Of a stretch of 23,931 nucleotides of DNA, positions 1 through 7,477 are shown one piece after another. This stretch comes from Clostridiaceae bacterium. Lineage in GTDB: Bacteria; Bacillota; Clostridia; Oscillospirales; Acutalibacteraceae. Position 1 is the stretch's first letter, and each line of letters begins with the position of its first letter. Under the pieces are notes generated by a model. It was not told the DNA's origin. It worked only from the letters and a program-made list of their open reading frames with translations, and did not search any database. Location: NCBI GenBank assembly GCA_016292575.1, contig JAEDIH010000012.1:1-23931 (forward strand), written 5' to 3'. A program made the position numbers and the translations under genes.

Positions 1-217
1 GCGGGGGAAAAGCCGCATTTCGCTTCCATTGCGCCTACAGTTAAGTTGTGCAAAACCCACCTTGCCTTCGGACGCCGCTTTCATCTGCAAACAGCAACGG
101 CGAGTGGGAATTAATTTACGCCTTAAAAGCATATAGTAACTGCTTTTCAAGTCGCGGCTTTCTGCAAAAAAGACAAAATCTAACATCTAATATCTAAAAT
201 CTAAAATCTAAATTCGG
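1..217. repeat. Dispersed repeat, copy A (cut by left window edge)
   Basis: This stretch matches 22617-22832 almost base for base in the same orientation. I count roughly a dozen substitutions over the first 170 bases, then an ATCTAAN heptamer tail ending in AATTCGG. It begins inside the loop of a hairpin whose left arm is seen only in the other copy (22598-22616), so the element extends beyond the window edge. It contains no credible ORF. It lies just downstream of the stop codon of the fibronectin-domain gene. No transposase or terminal inverted repeats of a known IS are visible, so the type of element is unknown. Confidence 0.85.
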
Positions 218-276
218 TCGCGGCTTTGTGCAAAAAAGATAAAATCTAACATCTAACATCTAAAATCTAAATTCGG
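178..276. repeat. ATCTAAN heptamer arrays with a partial second repeat unit
   Basis: Two short arrays of a 7-base unit (ATCTAA plus one variable base, usually A, C or T) end in AATTCGG at about 217 and 276. Between them, 218-240 repeats the segment beginning TCGCGGCTTT that also precedes the first array. The last unit of the dispersed repeat has therefore been partly duplicated in tandem. The second array ends seven bases before the stop codon of the gene to its right. Confidence 0.8.
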
Positions 277-282
277 TTTGCC

Positions 283-1953
283 TTATACGCTGAACTTTCC
301 TGCGTCCGCAGGAGTTTTAAATTCATTTATTGTATAGGTAGTCGTTGAACTCGAAGAGATGACCTGGATTCTTGCAAGCTCGTCTCCCTTAAAAAAGAAT
401 TTCCTTACGTTTCCGTTTGAATCAGTAACATAGTTCACCTGACAAAGCTGTTTGTCAAGGAATTCAAGCGTTGAAGAAATTCCCGTCTTCGGGAACTGGA
501 TTTTTCCTGCAAGGTCAGTAACATTGAAGCCAGAGGAGAAAATATCGTTTATCTGCACACTCTTTCCGTCAATGACAAAGTACATGAGAGCGCTCTTGCG
601 GTCATAGATGATTCTTGCAGGTCTGTTGGTCTCAAAATCTGTCTCTATGGCAACCATGCCGTTCCTTTCGGCAAAAGTGACCGTGCGTCCGCCAAGCTCC
701 GAAACATTCGTTTTGAACGTCATCTGATAGTTTCCGTTTTCAACCATGTTTGTATATTTAAGAACCTTATATGAGCTTTCGGTAATTTTTGCCGTTGCGC
801 CTGCGGTAAACTTGGGCAGCTCGCCGTAAATAATCGTGTTGCCCTCCTTGCGGTAGGGTCTGACCGAGAACATATACGAGCCGTTGTCAAGGTTCGTAAG
901 GGTATATGTCCTTGCACTCTTCACGTCGTCAAGAATAAGACTGTAGCGCCGTTCGGGGTTGTAGTAGTACACCTGATATCCCGTTGCACCGGCAACAGCG
1001 TTCCACTTGAGCTGAACGGCGTTCGGTTTCGGATATGAAATGCTTACGCTTTCCGCAGGAGCAGGTCTTGTGATGGCCTTGAGCACCGGTGAATACGCAC
1101 TGCGGTAATATTTGTTGTTAACAAGCTTATACGCTCTGACAACATAACGGTAGGTTGTTCCGGGCTTCAGGTTTTTGACGGTTGCCTTGGTTGTTGAAAC
1201 CATTGCAACTTTTGTGTATTCCTTTGTTTTGAGGTCATACGAAAAAACCGAGTAGCCCGCTGACTTGCCCGTGATAAACGGACTTCTGTTCCAGGTCAGG
1301 GTGAACGAATTATGTGTAGATTCGCTGACCTTGAGGCCGGTAACGGTCTGCGGAACAATGTTAAAAGTAACGGTCTTGCTGCTTCTGTAGCCGTTCTTTT
1401 GGATACCGGTCACCGTTACCTTTCCCGTTCCGATGCTCCTGTTTGAGGAATAGCTGACCGTGTAATGCGTTCCCTTTTTCAGGGTCTTTTTGCCGTAGGT
1501 AACCTTAACGGTTGGGGTAAGATTCTTTCCGGTATATGTGACCGAGGATGTAACCTTGACAGTGCATTTTGACATCTTGACCGTTGGCGCAACAATCTTG
1601 AACGAGAGGGTTTTGCTGCCGCTATATCCGTTCTTACTCACGCCGGTAACGGTCACCTTGGCCGTTCCGACATTTTTGTTTGAGGAATACTTAACGGTAT
1701 AATGCGTTCCCAATTTAAGCGTCTTTTTGCCGTAGGTGACGGTGACCTTCGGCTTTTGCGCCTTTCCGTTATAGGTAACGGACGAGACGGCAAGCTTTAT
1801 CTTGCAGTTTGAAATGTGCACCGTTTTTGAGGCGGCCTCGGCAATAACGGCCGTTCCGGACGGAAGAACCTGTGCAATATATGCCGAAGAAAAAATCATC
1901 AGCGCGGCAATAAGAACCGAAAGCAAGCCGCATTTCAAGTGTTTTTTTCGCAT
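283..1953 (-). CDS. Secreted Ig-like / fibronectin type III repeat protein
   Basis: A 556-residue predicted secreted protein. Residues 1-41 form a signal peptide: basic start MRKKHLK, hydrophobic stretch LLSVLIAALMIF, likely cleavage after AEA. Two near-identical Ig-like repeats follow at about 45-121 and 125-200, each with a TYGKKTLK(L/K)GTHYTV core and a KNGY(S/R) segment. Two fibronectin type III domains lie at about 202-295 (FTLTWN, PGTTYRYVVRAY) and 299-385 (VQLKWNAVAGATGYQVYY). The last 170 residues are beta-rich with no fold I recognise. I see no catalytic motif, sortase signal or dockerin. The start has a strong GAGGAGG site 7-8 bases upstream. The gene begins 33 bases after galT ends on the same strand, so co-transcription is plausible. 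No terminator is visible after its stop. A role in cell-surface adhesion or binding is inference from domain content. Confidence 0.85.
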   Translation of the reverse strand: MRKKHLKCGLLSVLIAALMIFSSAYIAQVLPSGTAVIAEAASKTVHISNCKIKLAVSSVTYNGKAQKPKVTVTYGKKTLKLGTHYTVKYSSNKNVGTAKVTVTGVSKNGYSGSKTLSFKIVAPTVKMSKCTVKVTSSVTYTGKNLTPTVKVTYGKKTLKKGTHYTVSYSSNRSIGTGKVTVTGIQKNGYRSSKTVTFNIVPQTVTGLKVSESTHNSFTLTWNRSPFITGKSAGYSVFSYDLKTKEYTKVAMVSTTKATVKNLKPGTTYRYVVRAYKLVNNKYYRSAYSPVLKAITRPAPAESVSISYPKPNAVQLKWNAVAGATGYQVYYYNPERRYSLILDDVKSARTYTLTNLDNGSYMFSVRPYRKEGNTIIYGELPKFTAGATAKITESSYKVLKYTNMVENGNYQMTFKTNVSELGGRTVTFAERNGMVAIETDFETNRPARIIYDRKSALMYFVIDGKSVQINDIFSSGFNVTDLAGKIQFPKTGISSTLEFLDKQLCQVNYVTDSNGNVRKFFFKGDELARIQVISSSSTTTYTINEFKTPADAGKFSV

Positions 1954-1986
1954 GATATATCCTCCTCTGGAAAATTTTGTTCTTTG

Positions 1987-3483
1987 TTACTTTGTATTGA
2001 CGTATGAAACAAAGCGCATGAAGCCCTCCTTGCCCTCCTCGGTGCGTTTATAAACGCCTGCGTGCTCCAGTACCTTTGAAAAGACGATTCCGATCTCTTT
2101 TTTGAGGATATCCTGAGTGTTTTCCTTTGTAAAGTTATATTTATCCCTGAACGATGAAAGCCATTGAGCGTGCTTTGAAAGTACGCCGTCTTTTGAGATG
2201 TCCCGGTTTTCAAGGATAGCCTTTTCCAAAAGAGCAATCTCGTTTTTAAGTCTTGCCGGAAGAACGGCCAGACCCATAACTTCAATAAGACCTATGTTTT
2301 CCTTTTTGATGTTGTGCAGCTCCGGGTGCGGATGGAAAACGCCGAGCGGATATTCCTTTGTTGTAATATTGTTGCGAAGCACAAGATCCATTTCAAAGTC
2401 CTCGCCCCTGCGCCTTGCAATGGGCGTAACGGTGCTGTGCTTTTCGCCGTCCGTTTCGGCAAAAATGAAGCATTTCTCATCCGTATAGCCGCGCCAGGCG
2501 GTAAGGATTTTATCGGCAAGGTCAACAAGTCTGTTTTTATCCTTTGCACGGATACGGATAACGGACATCGGCCATTTTACAATGCCGCTTTTCACATCCT
2601 CAAAGCCCTTGAATGTTACAGCCGTTTCAATCGGAGCCTTTGCCATTGCGAATTCATAGCGTCCGCCCTGAAAATGCTCGTGGGAAAGGATTGAGCCGCC
2701 GACAATCGGAAAACCCGCATTGGAGCCGATGAAGTAATGCGGAAAAAGCTCAGTAAAATCCAAAAGCTTTTTGAAAGTGCTTCTGTCGACTTTCATCGGA
2801 ATATGCTTTTTGTTGAAAACAATGCAGTGCTCGTTGTAGTAAACATAGGGCGAATACTGAAAGCCCCAGTCCGCGCCGTCAATGGTTATGGGAATAATGC
2901 GGTGGTTCTGCCTTGCCGGGTGGTTCATTCGTCCGGCGTAGCCCTCGTTTTCCGGGCAGAGCAGACATTTCGGGTAGCCGCCCTGCGGCGCAAGCTTTGC
3001 CGCGGCAATCTCCTCCGGTGTTTTTTCCGGTTTTGAAAGGTTAACGGTGATATCAAGCGTGCCGTACTCGCTTTCGCTCTTCCATTTGAGATCGCGGCTG
3101 ACTCGGTAGCGGCGTATGTAATCGCTGTCACAGGAAAGCTTATAGTAATAATCGGTTGCCTTTTGGGGCGACTGCTCATAAAGCGAAGAAAACCTTTGAG
3201 CAACAAACGACGGACGCGGAACAAAAACGCTCATCAGCTTGGTATCAAAGAGATCGCGGCACGTCACCGTGTTTTCAATAAGCCCCTTTTCGGCGGCAAA
3301 ATCAAGCAAAGCGCCCAGCACACTTTCAAGCTGCACCTCGCCGCTTGGAATCTCGCAGTCCTCAAAGCTGTCAAGAGCGAGAATTTCCAGCAGGCGGTTT
3401 GTGCAAAAGGTTACGTCGTTCTTTTCAATAAGACCGCAGTCGAGCGCATATTTTACAAGAAGTTTAATTTGCTTATATATCAT
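1987..3483 (-). CDS. galT: UDP-glucose--hexose-1-phosphate uridylyltransferase (class II GalT)
   Basis: Transfers UMP between UDP-glucose and galactose-1-phosphate in the cytoplasmic Leloir pathway. The 498-residue length fits the Firmicutes class II family rather than the shorter E. coli type. Visible marks are CLLC at 173-176, the active-site stretch GGSILSHEHFQGG (H268-E-H270) and FHPHPELHN near 383-391. I start at 3483 (MIYKQIKLLV), where GGAGG sits 8-9 bases upstream. The open frame runs 18 codons further upstream, but that extension covers the ribosome-binding site and lacks family similarity. No galK, galE or galactosidase gene adjoins it; its neighbour downstream is the secreted repeat protein. 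A promoter candidate lies about 95 bases upstream. Confidence 0.93.
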   Translation of the reverse strand: MIYKQIKLLVKYALDCGLIEKNDVTFCTNRLLEILALDSFEDCEIPSGEVQLESVLGALLDFAAEKGLIENTVTCRDLFDTKLMSVFVPRPSFVAQRFSSLYEQSPQKATDYYYKLSCDSDYIRRYRVSRDLKWKSESEYGTLDITVNLSKPEKTPEEIAAAKLAPQGGYPKCLLCPENEGYAGRMNHPARQNHRIIPITIDGADWGFQYSPYVYYNEHCIVFNKKHIPMKVDRSTFKKLLDFTELFPHYFIGSNAGFPIVGGSILSHEHFQGGRYEFAMAKAPIETAVTFKGFEDVKSGIVKWPMSVIRIRAKDKNRLVDLADKILTAWRGYTDEKCFIFAETDGEKHSTVTPIARRRGEDFEMDLVLRNNITTKEYPLGVFHPHPELHNIKKENIGLIEVMGLAVLPARLKNEIALLEKAILENRDISKDGVLSKHAQWLSSFRDKYNFTKENTQDILKKEIGIVFSKVLEHAGVYKRTEEGKEGFMRFVSYVNTK

Positions 3484-3575
3484 TACAAAGCCTCCGTGTT
3501 GTTTTTTTACGGGTGCTGCCGAAAAAAGCCCCGGCACCTGATTATAATGCCGACAAAAGCCGACTATACATTATA

Positions 3576-3604
3576 ATAATACACCAAAACGCACCGCGAA
3601 TCAA
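3576..3604 (-). promoter_or_regulatory. Candidate promoter of galT
   Basis: Read on the minus strand, TTGATT (3599-3604) and TATTAT (3576-3581) are separated by 17 bases, a good match to a housekeeping sigma-A promoter. It lies between the rplQ terminator and galT, so galT need not depend on read-through from the ribosomal operon. Several overlapping AT-rich hexamers nearby, including a TATAAT, make the exact -10 uncertain. Confidence 0.5.
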
Positions 3605-3764
3605 TATCCCGGAAACATTTTTCTTCGCCTGCGCAGTCAGAGAAACGGGCAGCTGCTTTGTTATAAAGCTATTTTAACTTTAATACATCAGACTTATAAG
3701 CGGTTAAAAATTCGGATTGAGCTTTAAAAAGGAGGAGAGGGATAACTTTATTGAGCAAAAGAGA
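3605..3764. other. Spacer between rplQ terminator and galT promoter, nothing recognised
   Basis: AT-rich non-coding DNA. On the plus strand an AAGGAGGAGAGG motif at about 3729-3740 stands before a TTG codon. The frame it would open runs straight through the rplQ terminator and antisense to rplQ, so I do not call a gene. No RNA gene or repeat is visible. Confidence 0.5.
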
Positions 3765-3766
3765 CG

Positions 3767-3795
3767 AAAAAAGGGCCGGTGCTTTTGCACCGACC
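3767..3795 (-). terminator. Intrinsic terminator of the ribosomal supercluster
   Basis: On the minus strand the arm GGTCGGTGC, a four-base AAAA loop and the arm GCACCGGCC form a 9-bp stem with one G-T pair, followed by CTTTTTT. The hairpin starts 25 bases after the rplQ stop codon. It is a textbook factor-independent terminator closing the S10-spc-alpha cluster. Confidence 0.92.
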
Positions 3796-3819
3796 GCAAT
3801 TTTTTATTATTCTGTACTA

Positions 3820-4161
3820 TCAAACAAGCTCGATGATGCACATCTCAGCCGCGTCTCCGCGACGGGGACCTGTTTTGATAATACGGCAGTAACCGCCGTT
3901 AACGTCCTTATACTTCGGGCCGAGCTCGTCAAAAAGCTTCTTAACAACATCCTCCTTGGTGATGTATGCAAGAGCCTGACGCTTGTTGTGAAGTGTTGCT
4001 TCCTTGCCGAGAGTAATCATTTTCTCAGCCATTGAGCGAACTTCCTTTGCCCTCGTGACGGTGGTTTCAATGCTGCCTTTCTCCAAGAGATAAGTAACCA
4101 TACCTCTGAGCATTGCCCTGCGGTGATCGCTGGTTCTGCCGAGCTTTCTGGTACCTGCCAT
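3820..4161 (-). CDS. rplQ: 50S ribosomal protein L17
   Basis: A 113-residue L17, the usual short bacterial length. It has the N-terminal signature KLGRTSDHRRAMLRGM, a basic helix TVTRAKEVRSMAEKMI and the C-terminal GGYCRIIKTGPRRGDAAEM core. L17 sits near the polypeptide exit region of the large subunit. The start has AAGGAG about 9 bases upstream, and the gene begins 31 bases after rpoA, the usual alpha-operon partner. It is the last cistron of the cluster. Confidence 0.97.
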   Translation of the reverse strand: MAGTRKLGRTSDHRRAMLRGMVTYLLEKGSIETTVTRAKEVRSMAEKMITLGKEATLHNKRQALAYITKEDVVKKLFDELGPKYKDVNGGYCRIIKTGPRRGDAAEMCIIELV

Positions 4162-4192
4162 TTGAAATCACTCCTTTTGTTGAAAAATCAGA

Positions 4193-5143
4193 TTATTCGT
4201 CTTCGGATCTGAGGTCAAGATTGAAAGAATGGAGCTTGTTGATAACTTCATCAAGCGACTTCTTTCCGAGGTTTCTGACTTTCATCATATCCTCTTCGGT
4301 CTTTGTCGTGAGATCCTCCACAGTGTTGATTCCCGCGCGCTTCAGGCAATTGAAAGAGCGCACGGACAAGTCAAGTTCCTCAATGGTCATCTCAAGGACC
4401 TTTTCCTTTGCGTCCTCGCCTTTGTCAACCATTATCTCGGTATTATACGCCTCTCCCGACAGATCGCCGAAAAGAGCGAGATGTTCGTTGAGAAACTTGG
4501 CTCCGAGGGAAACCGCCTCTGTTGCAGAGATCGTTTTATTTGTCCAGACCTCAAGCGTAAGCTTGTCAAGGTCCGTAACCTGACCGACACGTGTGTTTTC
4601 AACTGTGTAATTAACCTTAAGCACCGGTGTGTAGATCGAGTCTATTGCAATTACACCGATCGCCGGCTGCATGAGCTTTTTGTTCTGCTCTGCCGAAACA
4701 TATCCACGACCCTTATCGCAAGTGATCTCCATGCTGACATGGGCGTCCTTGTCAAGGGTGCAAATGTGGCTTTCCGGATTGAGAATTTCAACTTCTGAAT
4801 CGCATTTGATGTCACCCGCAACGATCTCACCTTCTCCGGAAGATTCGATATAAATCGTTTTGGGACCGTCGGAGTGGATTTTGAGGATAACACGCTTGAG
4901 ATTCAGAACGATCTCCGTCACGTCCTCTTTAACTCCGGGAATGGTTGAAAATTCATGAAGAACGCCGTCAATTTTAACGCTTGTGATAGCGTAGCCGGGA
5001 AGGGAGGAAAGAAGAATCCTCCTCAGGCTGCAGCCGAGCGTTATGCCGTATCCCCTTTCAAGGGGTTCAACAACGATCTTGCCGTAAGTTCCGTCCGGTG
5101 CGAGTTCAGCTGTCTCGATTCTGGGCTTTTCAATTCCTATCAT
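4193..5143 (-). CDS. rpoA: DNA-directed RNA polymerase alpha subunit
   Basis: A 316-residue alpha subunit. The N-terminal assembly domain, to about residue 230, contains the dimerisation stretch ERGYGITLGCSLRRILLSSL (29-48). After a linker, the C-terminal domain from about 252 carries LSVRSFNCLKRAGI, with R262 at the position of the UP-element-contacting arginine of E. coli (R265), and the helix-hairpin-helix VRNLGKKSLDEV. It nucleates core RNA polymerase assembly and contacts activators and UP elements. The start is preceded by TAAGGAGG. It lies between rpsD and rplQ, so polymerase and ribosome synthesis are linked. Confidence 0.98.
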   Translation of the reverse strand: MIGIEKPRIETAELAPDGTYGKIVVEPLERGYGITLGCSLRRILLSSLPGYAITSVKIDGVLHEFSTIPGVKEDVTEIVLNLKRVILKIHSDGPKTIYIESSGEGEIVAGDIKCDSEVEILNPESHICTLDKDAHVSMEITCDKGRGYVSAEQNKKLMQPAIGVIAIDSIYTPVLKVNYTVENTRVGQVTDLDKLTLEVWTNKTISATEAVSLGAKFLNEHLALFGDLSGEAYNTEIMVDKGEDAKEKVLEMTIEELDLSVRSFNCLKRAGINTVEDLTTKTEEDMMKVRNLGKKSLDEVINKLHSFNLDLRSEDE

Positions 5144-5192
5144 GCAAAACCCTCCTTATTCTGTTGTGGATGTGTGTTACGGACACCGCCGA

Positions 5193-5819
5193 TTACTTGG
5201 AATAGAACTCGACGATGAGGTGTTCTTCAACCGGTACTTCGATCTGCTCGCGCTCCGGAAGAGCAACGACCTTTGCCGAAAGAGCTTCGGCGTTGAGATC
5301 AAGCCAAGAGGGAACGGGTCTTGAAGCGTTGGCTTCGAGAACGGTCTTGAACTTTGCGCTGTCCTTGCTCTTGGATTTGATTGAAACCGTGTCTCCGGCT
5401 TTAAGGAGATATGACGGAATGTCAACCTTTTTGCCGTTTACTTCAAAGTGGCCGTGGGTAACAAGCTGCCTTGCCTCCGCTCTGGACGAAGCCCAGCCGA
5501 GGGTATAGACAACGTTGTCAAGGCGGCTTTCGCAGATGCGAAGAAGGTTTTCACCGGTTACGCCTGCCTTGCGCTCAGCCATAAGGAAATACTTGTGGAA
5601 CTGTCCTTCCTGAATACCGTAATAACGTCTTGCCTGCTGCTTTGCGCGAAGCTGAAGTCCGTATTCGGAGTTCTTACTGCGGTTCTGACCGTGCTGGCCG
5701 GGGGCGTAGGAACGACGCTCAAAGGCACATTTGCCGGTATAGCATCTGTCGCCCTTGAGGAAGAGCTTCTTACCCTCGCGGCGGCACAGTTTGCATACTG
5801 CACCTGTATATCTTGCCAT
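5193..5819 (-). CDS. rpsD: 30S ribosomal protein S4 (zinc-ligand form)
   Basis: A 208-residue S4, a primary assembly protein that binds the 5' domain of 16S rRNA. The N terminus keeps four cysteines, C9, C12, C26 and C31, as in the zinc-binding form. The S4 RNA-binding fold is at about 98-160 (SRLDNVVYTLGWASSRAEAR, then HGHFEVNGKKVDIPSYLL). In E. coli S4 represses the alpha operon through the rpsM leader, and in Bacillus it regulates its own separate gene. Here rpsD sits inside the cluster 17 bases after rpsK. The unusual infA-rpmJ spacer upstream is therefore a candidate place for feedback, which is inference. Confidence 0.98.
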   Translation of the reverse strand: MARYTGAVCKLCRREGKKLFLKGDRCYTGKCAFERRSYAPGQHGQNRSKNSEYGLQLRAKQQARRYYGIQEGQFHKYFLMAERKAGVTGENLLRICESRLDNVVYTLGWASSRAEARQLVTHGHFEVNGKKVDIPSYLLKAGDTVSIKSKSKDSAKFKTVLEANASRPVPSWLDLNAEALSAKVVALPEREQIEVPVEEHLIVEFYSK

Positions 5820-5835
5820 TGATTCTTACCTCCCG

Positions 5836-6240
5836 TTATACGCGTCTTCTCTTGGGCGGGCGGCAGCCGTTGTGGGGGATCGGAGTAACGTCCTTAATCA
5901 TCGTTACATCGAGTCCTGCGGTCTGCAAGGCTCTGATAGCGGCCTCGCGTCCTGCACCCGGTCCTTTAACATATACTTCAACAGTTTTCATGCCGTGCTC
6001 CATTGCAGCCTTGGCAGCCGTTTCAGCGGCGGTCTGGGCGGCAAAGGGAGTGGATTTCTTTGAGCCTCTGAAGCCCATTTCGCCGGCACTTGCCCATGAC
6101 ACAGCGTTACCCTGAGTATCGGTGATGGTAACGATGGTGTTGTTGAAGGTGGATTGAATATGGGCCGCGCCGCGCTCAATGTTCTTGCGCTCACGGCGAC
6201 GACGAATGGTTGCAACTTTTTTACCAACCTTAGCAGCCAT
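5836..6240 (-). CDS. rpsK: 30S ribosomal protein S11
   Basis: A 134-residue S11, part of the 30S platform near the mRNA exit. Family marks are the HIQSTFNNTIVTITD strand near residue 27, ASAGEMGFRGSKKSTPFAAQ, the VKGPGAGREAAIRAL loop and the basic tail NGCRPPKRRRV. The length is normal. It starts 21 bases after rpsM with a GGAGGAGG site, consistent with tight co-translation of S13, S11 and S4. Confidence 0.98.
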   Translation of the reverse strand: MAAKVGKKVATIRRRRERKNIERGAAHIQSTFNNTIVTITDTQGNAVSWASAGEMGFRGSKKSTPFAAQTAAETAAKAAMEHGMKTVEVYVKGPGAGREAAIRALQTAGLDVTMIKDVTPIPHNGCRPPKRRRV

Positions 6241-6260
6241 AATTAGCCTCCTCCTTTAGC

Positions 6261-6629
6261 TTATTTCTTCTTGTTAGCAATAGTCTTCTTGGGTCCCTTG
6301 CGTGTGCGGGCGTTGGTCTTTGAACGCTGACCTCTAACGGGAAGACCCTTTCTGTGACGAACGCCGCGATAGCAGCCGATCTCGGTGAGTCTCTTAATGT
6401 CGAACGCAGTTTCTCTTCTGAGGTCACCTTCAACCTTAAGGTTATGGTCGATATACTCACGAAGCTTTGAAACGTCGTCTTCGGTCAGGTCCTTAACTCT
6501 TGTATCGGGGTTAATGCCTGTTGCAGCGATGATATCGTCTGCGGTTTTGCGACCGATTCCGAAAATATAGGTAAGAGCAATTTCAATCCTCTTGTCTCTC
6601 GGAAGGTCAACACCTGAAATACGAGCCAT
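6261..6629 (-). CDS. rpsM: 30S ribosomal protein S13
   Basis: A 122-residue S13 of the 30S head, which contacts the P-site tRNA and the bridges to the large subunit. It shows MARISGVDLPRDKRIEIALT at the start, the helix-hairpin-helix IFGIGRKTADDI, GVRHRKGLPVRGQRSKTNAR and a lysine-rich tail (GPKKTIANKKK) that reaches the P site. It follows rpmJ by 36 bases and has a GGAGGTG site upstream. Confidence 0.98.
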   Translation of the reverse strand: MARISGVDLPRDKRIEIALTYIFGIGRKTADDIIAATGINPDTRVKDLTEDDVSKLREYIDHNLKVEGDLRRETAFDIKRLTEIGCYRGVRHRKGLPVRGQRSKTNARTRKGPKKTIANKKK

Positions 6630-6665
6630 TTGTCAGTTACACCTCCAAATCTGGTTTAAGCGCCA

Positions 6666-6779
6666 TTAGCCCTGACGCTGCTTGTGCTTGGGATTTTCGC
6701 AGATCACCATGATCTTTCCCTTGCGTTTGATAACTTTGCACTTCTCGCAAATTTTCTTTACAGAAGGTCTGACTTTCAT
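6666..6779 (-). CDS. rpmJ: 50S ribosomal protein L36 (zinc-ligand form)
   Basis: A 37-codon gene read by eye on the minus strand: MKVRPSVKKICEKCKVIKRK followed by GKIMVICENPKHKQRQG. It is the canonical zinc-binding L36, with C11, C14, C27 and H32 as ligands. L36 is the smallest large-subunit protein. AAAGGAGGTAG lies 7-8 bases upstream of the ATG. It is separated from infA by 214 bases, by far the largest gap in the ribosomal cluster, and is followed closely by rpsM. Confidence 0.97.
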   Translation of the reverse strand: MKVRPSVKKICEKCKVIKRKGKIMVICENPKHKQRQG

Positions 6780-6816
6780 TGTGAACTACCTCCTTTAAAA
6801 ATGAACCTGTCGGTTA

Positions 6817-6960
6817 ATAATGCTTTACAGGCGGCCGACAATTTGCTGGGTTTGCGTTTGTTGGCGAGCAGATTTTTCGCTCTCGGTGCATAAGGGTTCG
6901 CAGGCAATACTTTGTGTATTGGCAAGAAGCATTATGTGCTGAGACGGAAAAGATGCCGTC
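6817..6960 (-). ncRNA. Potential structured RNA in the infA-rpmJ spacer
   Basis: Read on the minus strand, the 214-base gap between infA and rpmJ can form three stems. GACGG/CCGTC (6943-6960) has an 8-base loop. ATAATGCTT/AAGCATTAT is a perfect 9-bp long-range pair (6927-6935 with 6817-6825). Inside the latter, CAATAC/GTATTG (6905-6921) has a 5-base loop. No good promoter or terminator was found in the gap. It could be a ribosomal-protein binding site, an RNA-processing site or neutral; family unknown. Confidence 0.35.
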
Positions 6961-6993
6961 AAGAAACGTGAAGCCATGCGAATTATTGGTCGC

Positions 6994-7212
6994 TTACTTG
7001 GATCTCCATGTGATGCGGCCCTTAGTCAGGTCGTATGGAGACATCTCGACCGTGACTTTGTCTCCGGGAAGGATGCGGATGTAATTCATTCTCAGCTTTC
7101 CGGAAATGTGGGCAAGAATTTTGTGGCCGTTAGCAAGCTCGACCTGGAATGTTGCGTTCGGAAGAGCCTCAACAACAGTGCCTTCAATTTCGATCATATC
7201 CTGTTTTGACAT
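6994..7212 (-). CDS. infA: Translation initiation factor IF-1
   Basis: A 72-residue IF-1, a single OB-fold that binds the ribosomal A site during initiation and supports IF-2 and IF-3. The motifs IEGTVVEALPNATFQVEL, GHKILAHISGKLRMNYIRI and the tail SPYDLTKGRITWR are diagnostic. The length equals that of other bacterial IF-1 proteins. It starts 5 bases after the KOW gene, with GAAAGGG as the likely ribosome-binding site. The position between map and rpmJ is the standard Firmicutes arrangement. Confidence 0.98.
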   Translation of the reverse strand: MSKQDMIEIEGTVVEALPNATFQVELANGHKILAHISGKLRMNYIRILPGDKVTVEMSPYDLTKGRITWRSK

Positions 7213-7217
7213 AACTT

Positions 7218-7466
7218 TTACCCTTTCAAATCAGTGAATTGTTTGAGTGCTTTCCGCAGTTTGCGGTTTGTCTCCATTGAGGAGCGATCAACGAACAATG
7301 CGGTCTTTTCAACGTGGCGGGGATTTTTCGCCTTGGCTCTTTCAAGCGGGCGCTCCTTTCCGTTGCAAAGGAAGACCTTGTTTTTTTCAAAGCGTACCAC
7401 CGCAAGCAGTCGCCCTTTGTCGCGTCCTGCTTTTGACAGCACTACCTGCCCTTTTTCAAACTCCAT
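7218..7466 (-). CDS. Small KOW-domain RNA-binding protein (L14e-like)
   Basis: An 82-residue basic protein. The first 30 residues, FEKGQVVLSKAGRDKGRLLA, form a KOW motif like those of ribosomal L24/L14e and NusG. The rest is a lysine/arginine-rich tail with PRHVEKTALF. A small KOW gene between map and infA is common in clostridia and usually annotated as L14e-like; its exact role is not established. I start at 7466 because GAGGAG stands 7 bases upstream. An ATG at 7481 overlaps the map stop but has no properly spaced site. Its setting among translation genes suggests a ribosome-associated function, which is inference. Confidence 0.85.
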   Translation of the reverse strand: MEFEKGQVVLSKAGRDKGRLLAVVRFEKNKVFLCNGKERPLERAKAKNPRHVEKTALFVDRSSMETNRKLRKALKQFTDLKG

Positions 7467-7477
7467 CGTGGTGCTCC

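Noticed and set aside
3751..4035. Plus-strand ORF with an upstream AAGGAGG
   Set aside because: It begins at TTG, crosses the rplQ terminator and runs antisense to rplQ. The motif spacing is too long and the product resembles nothing.
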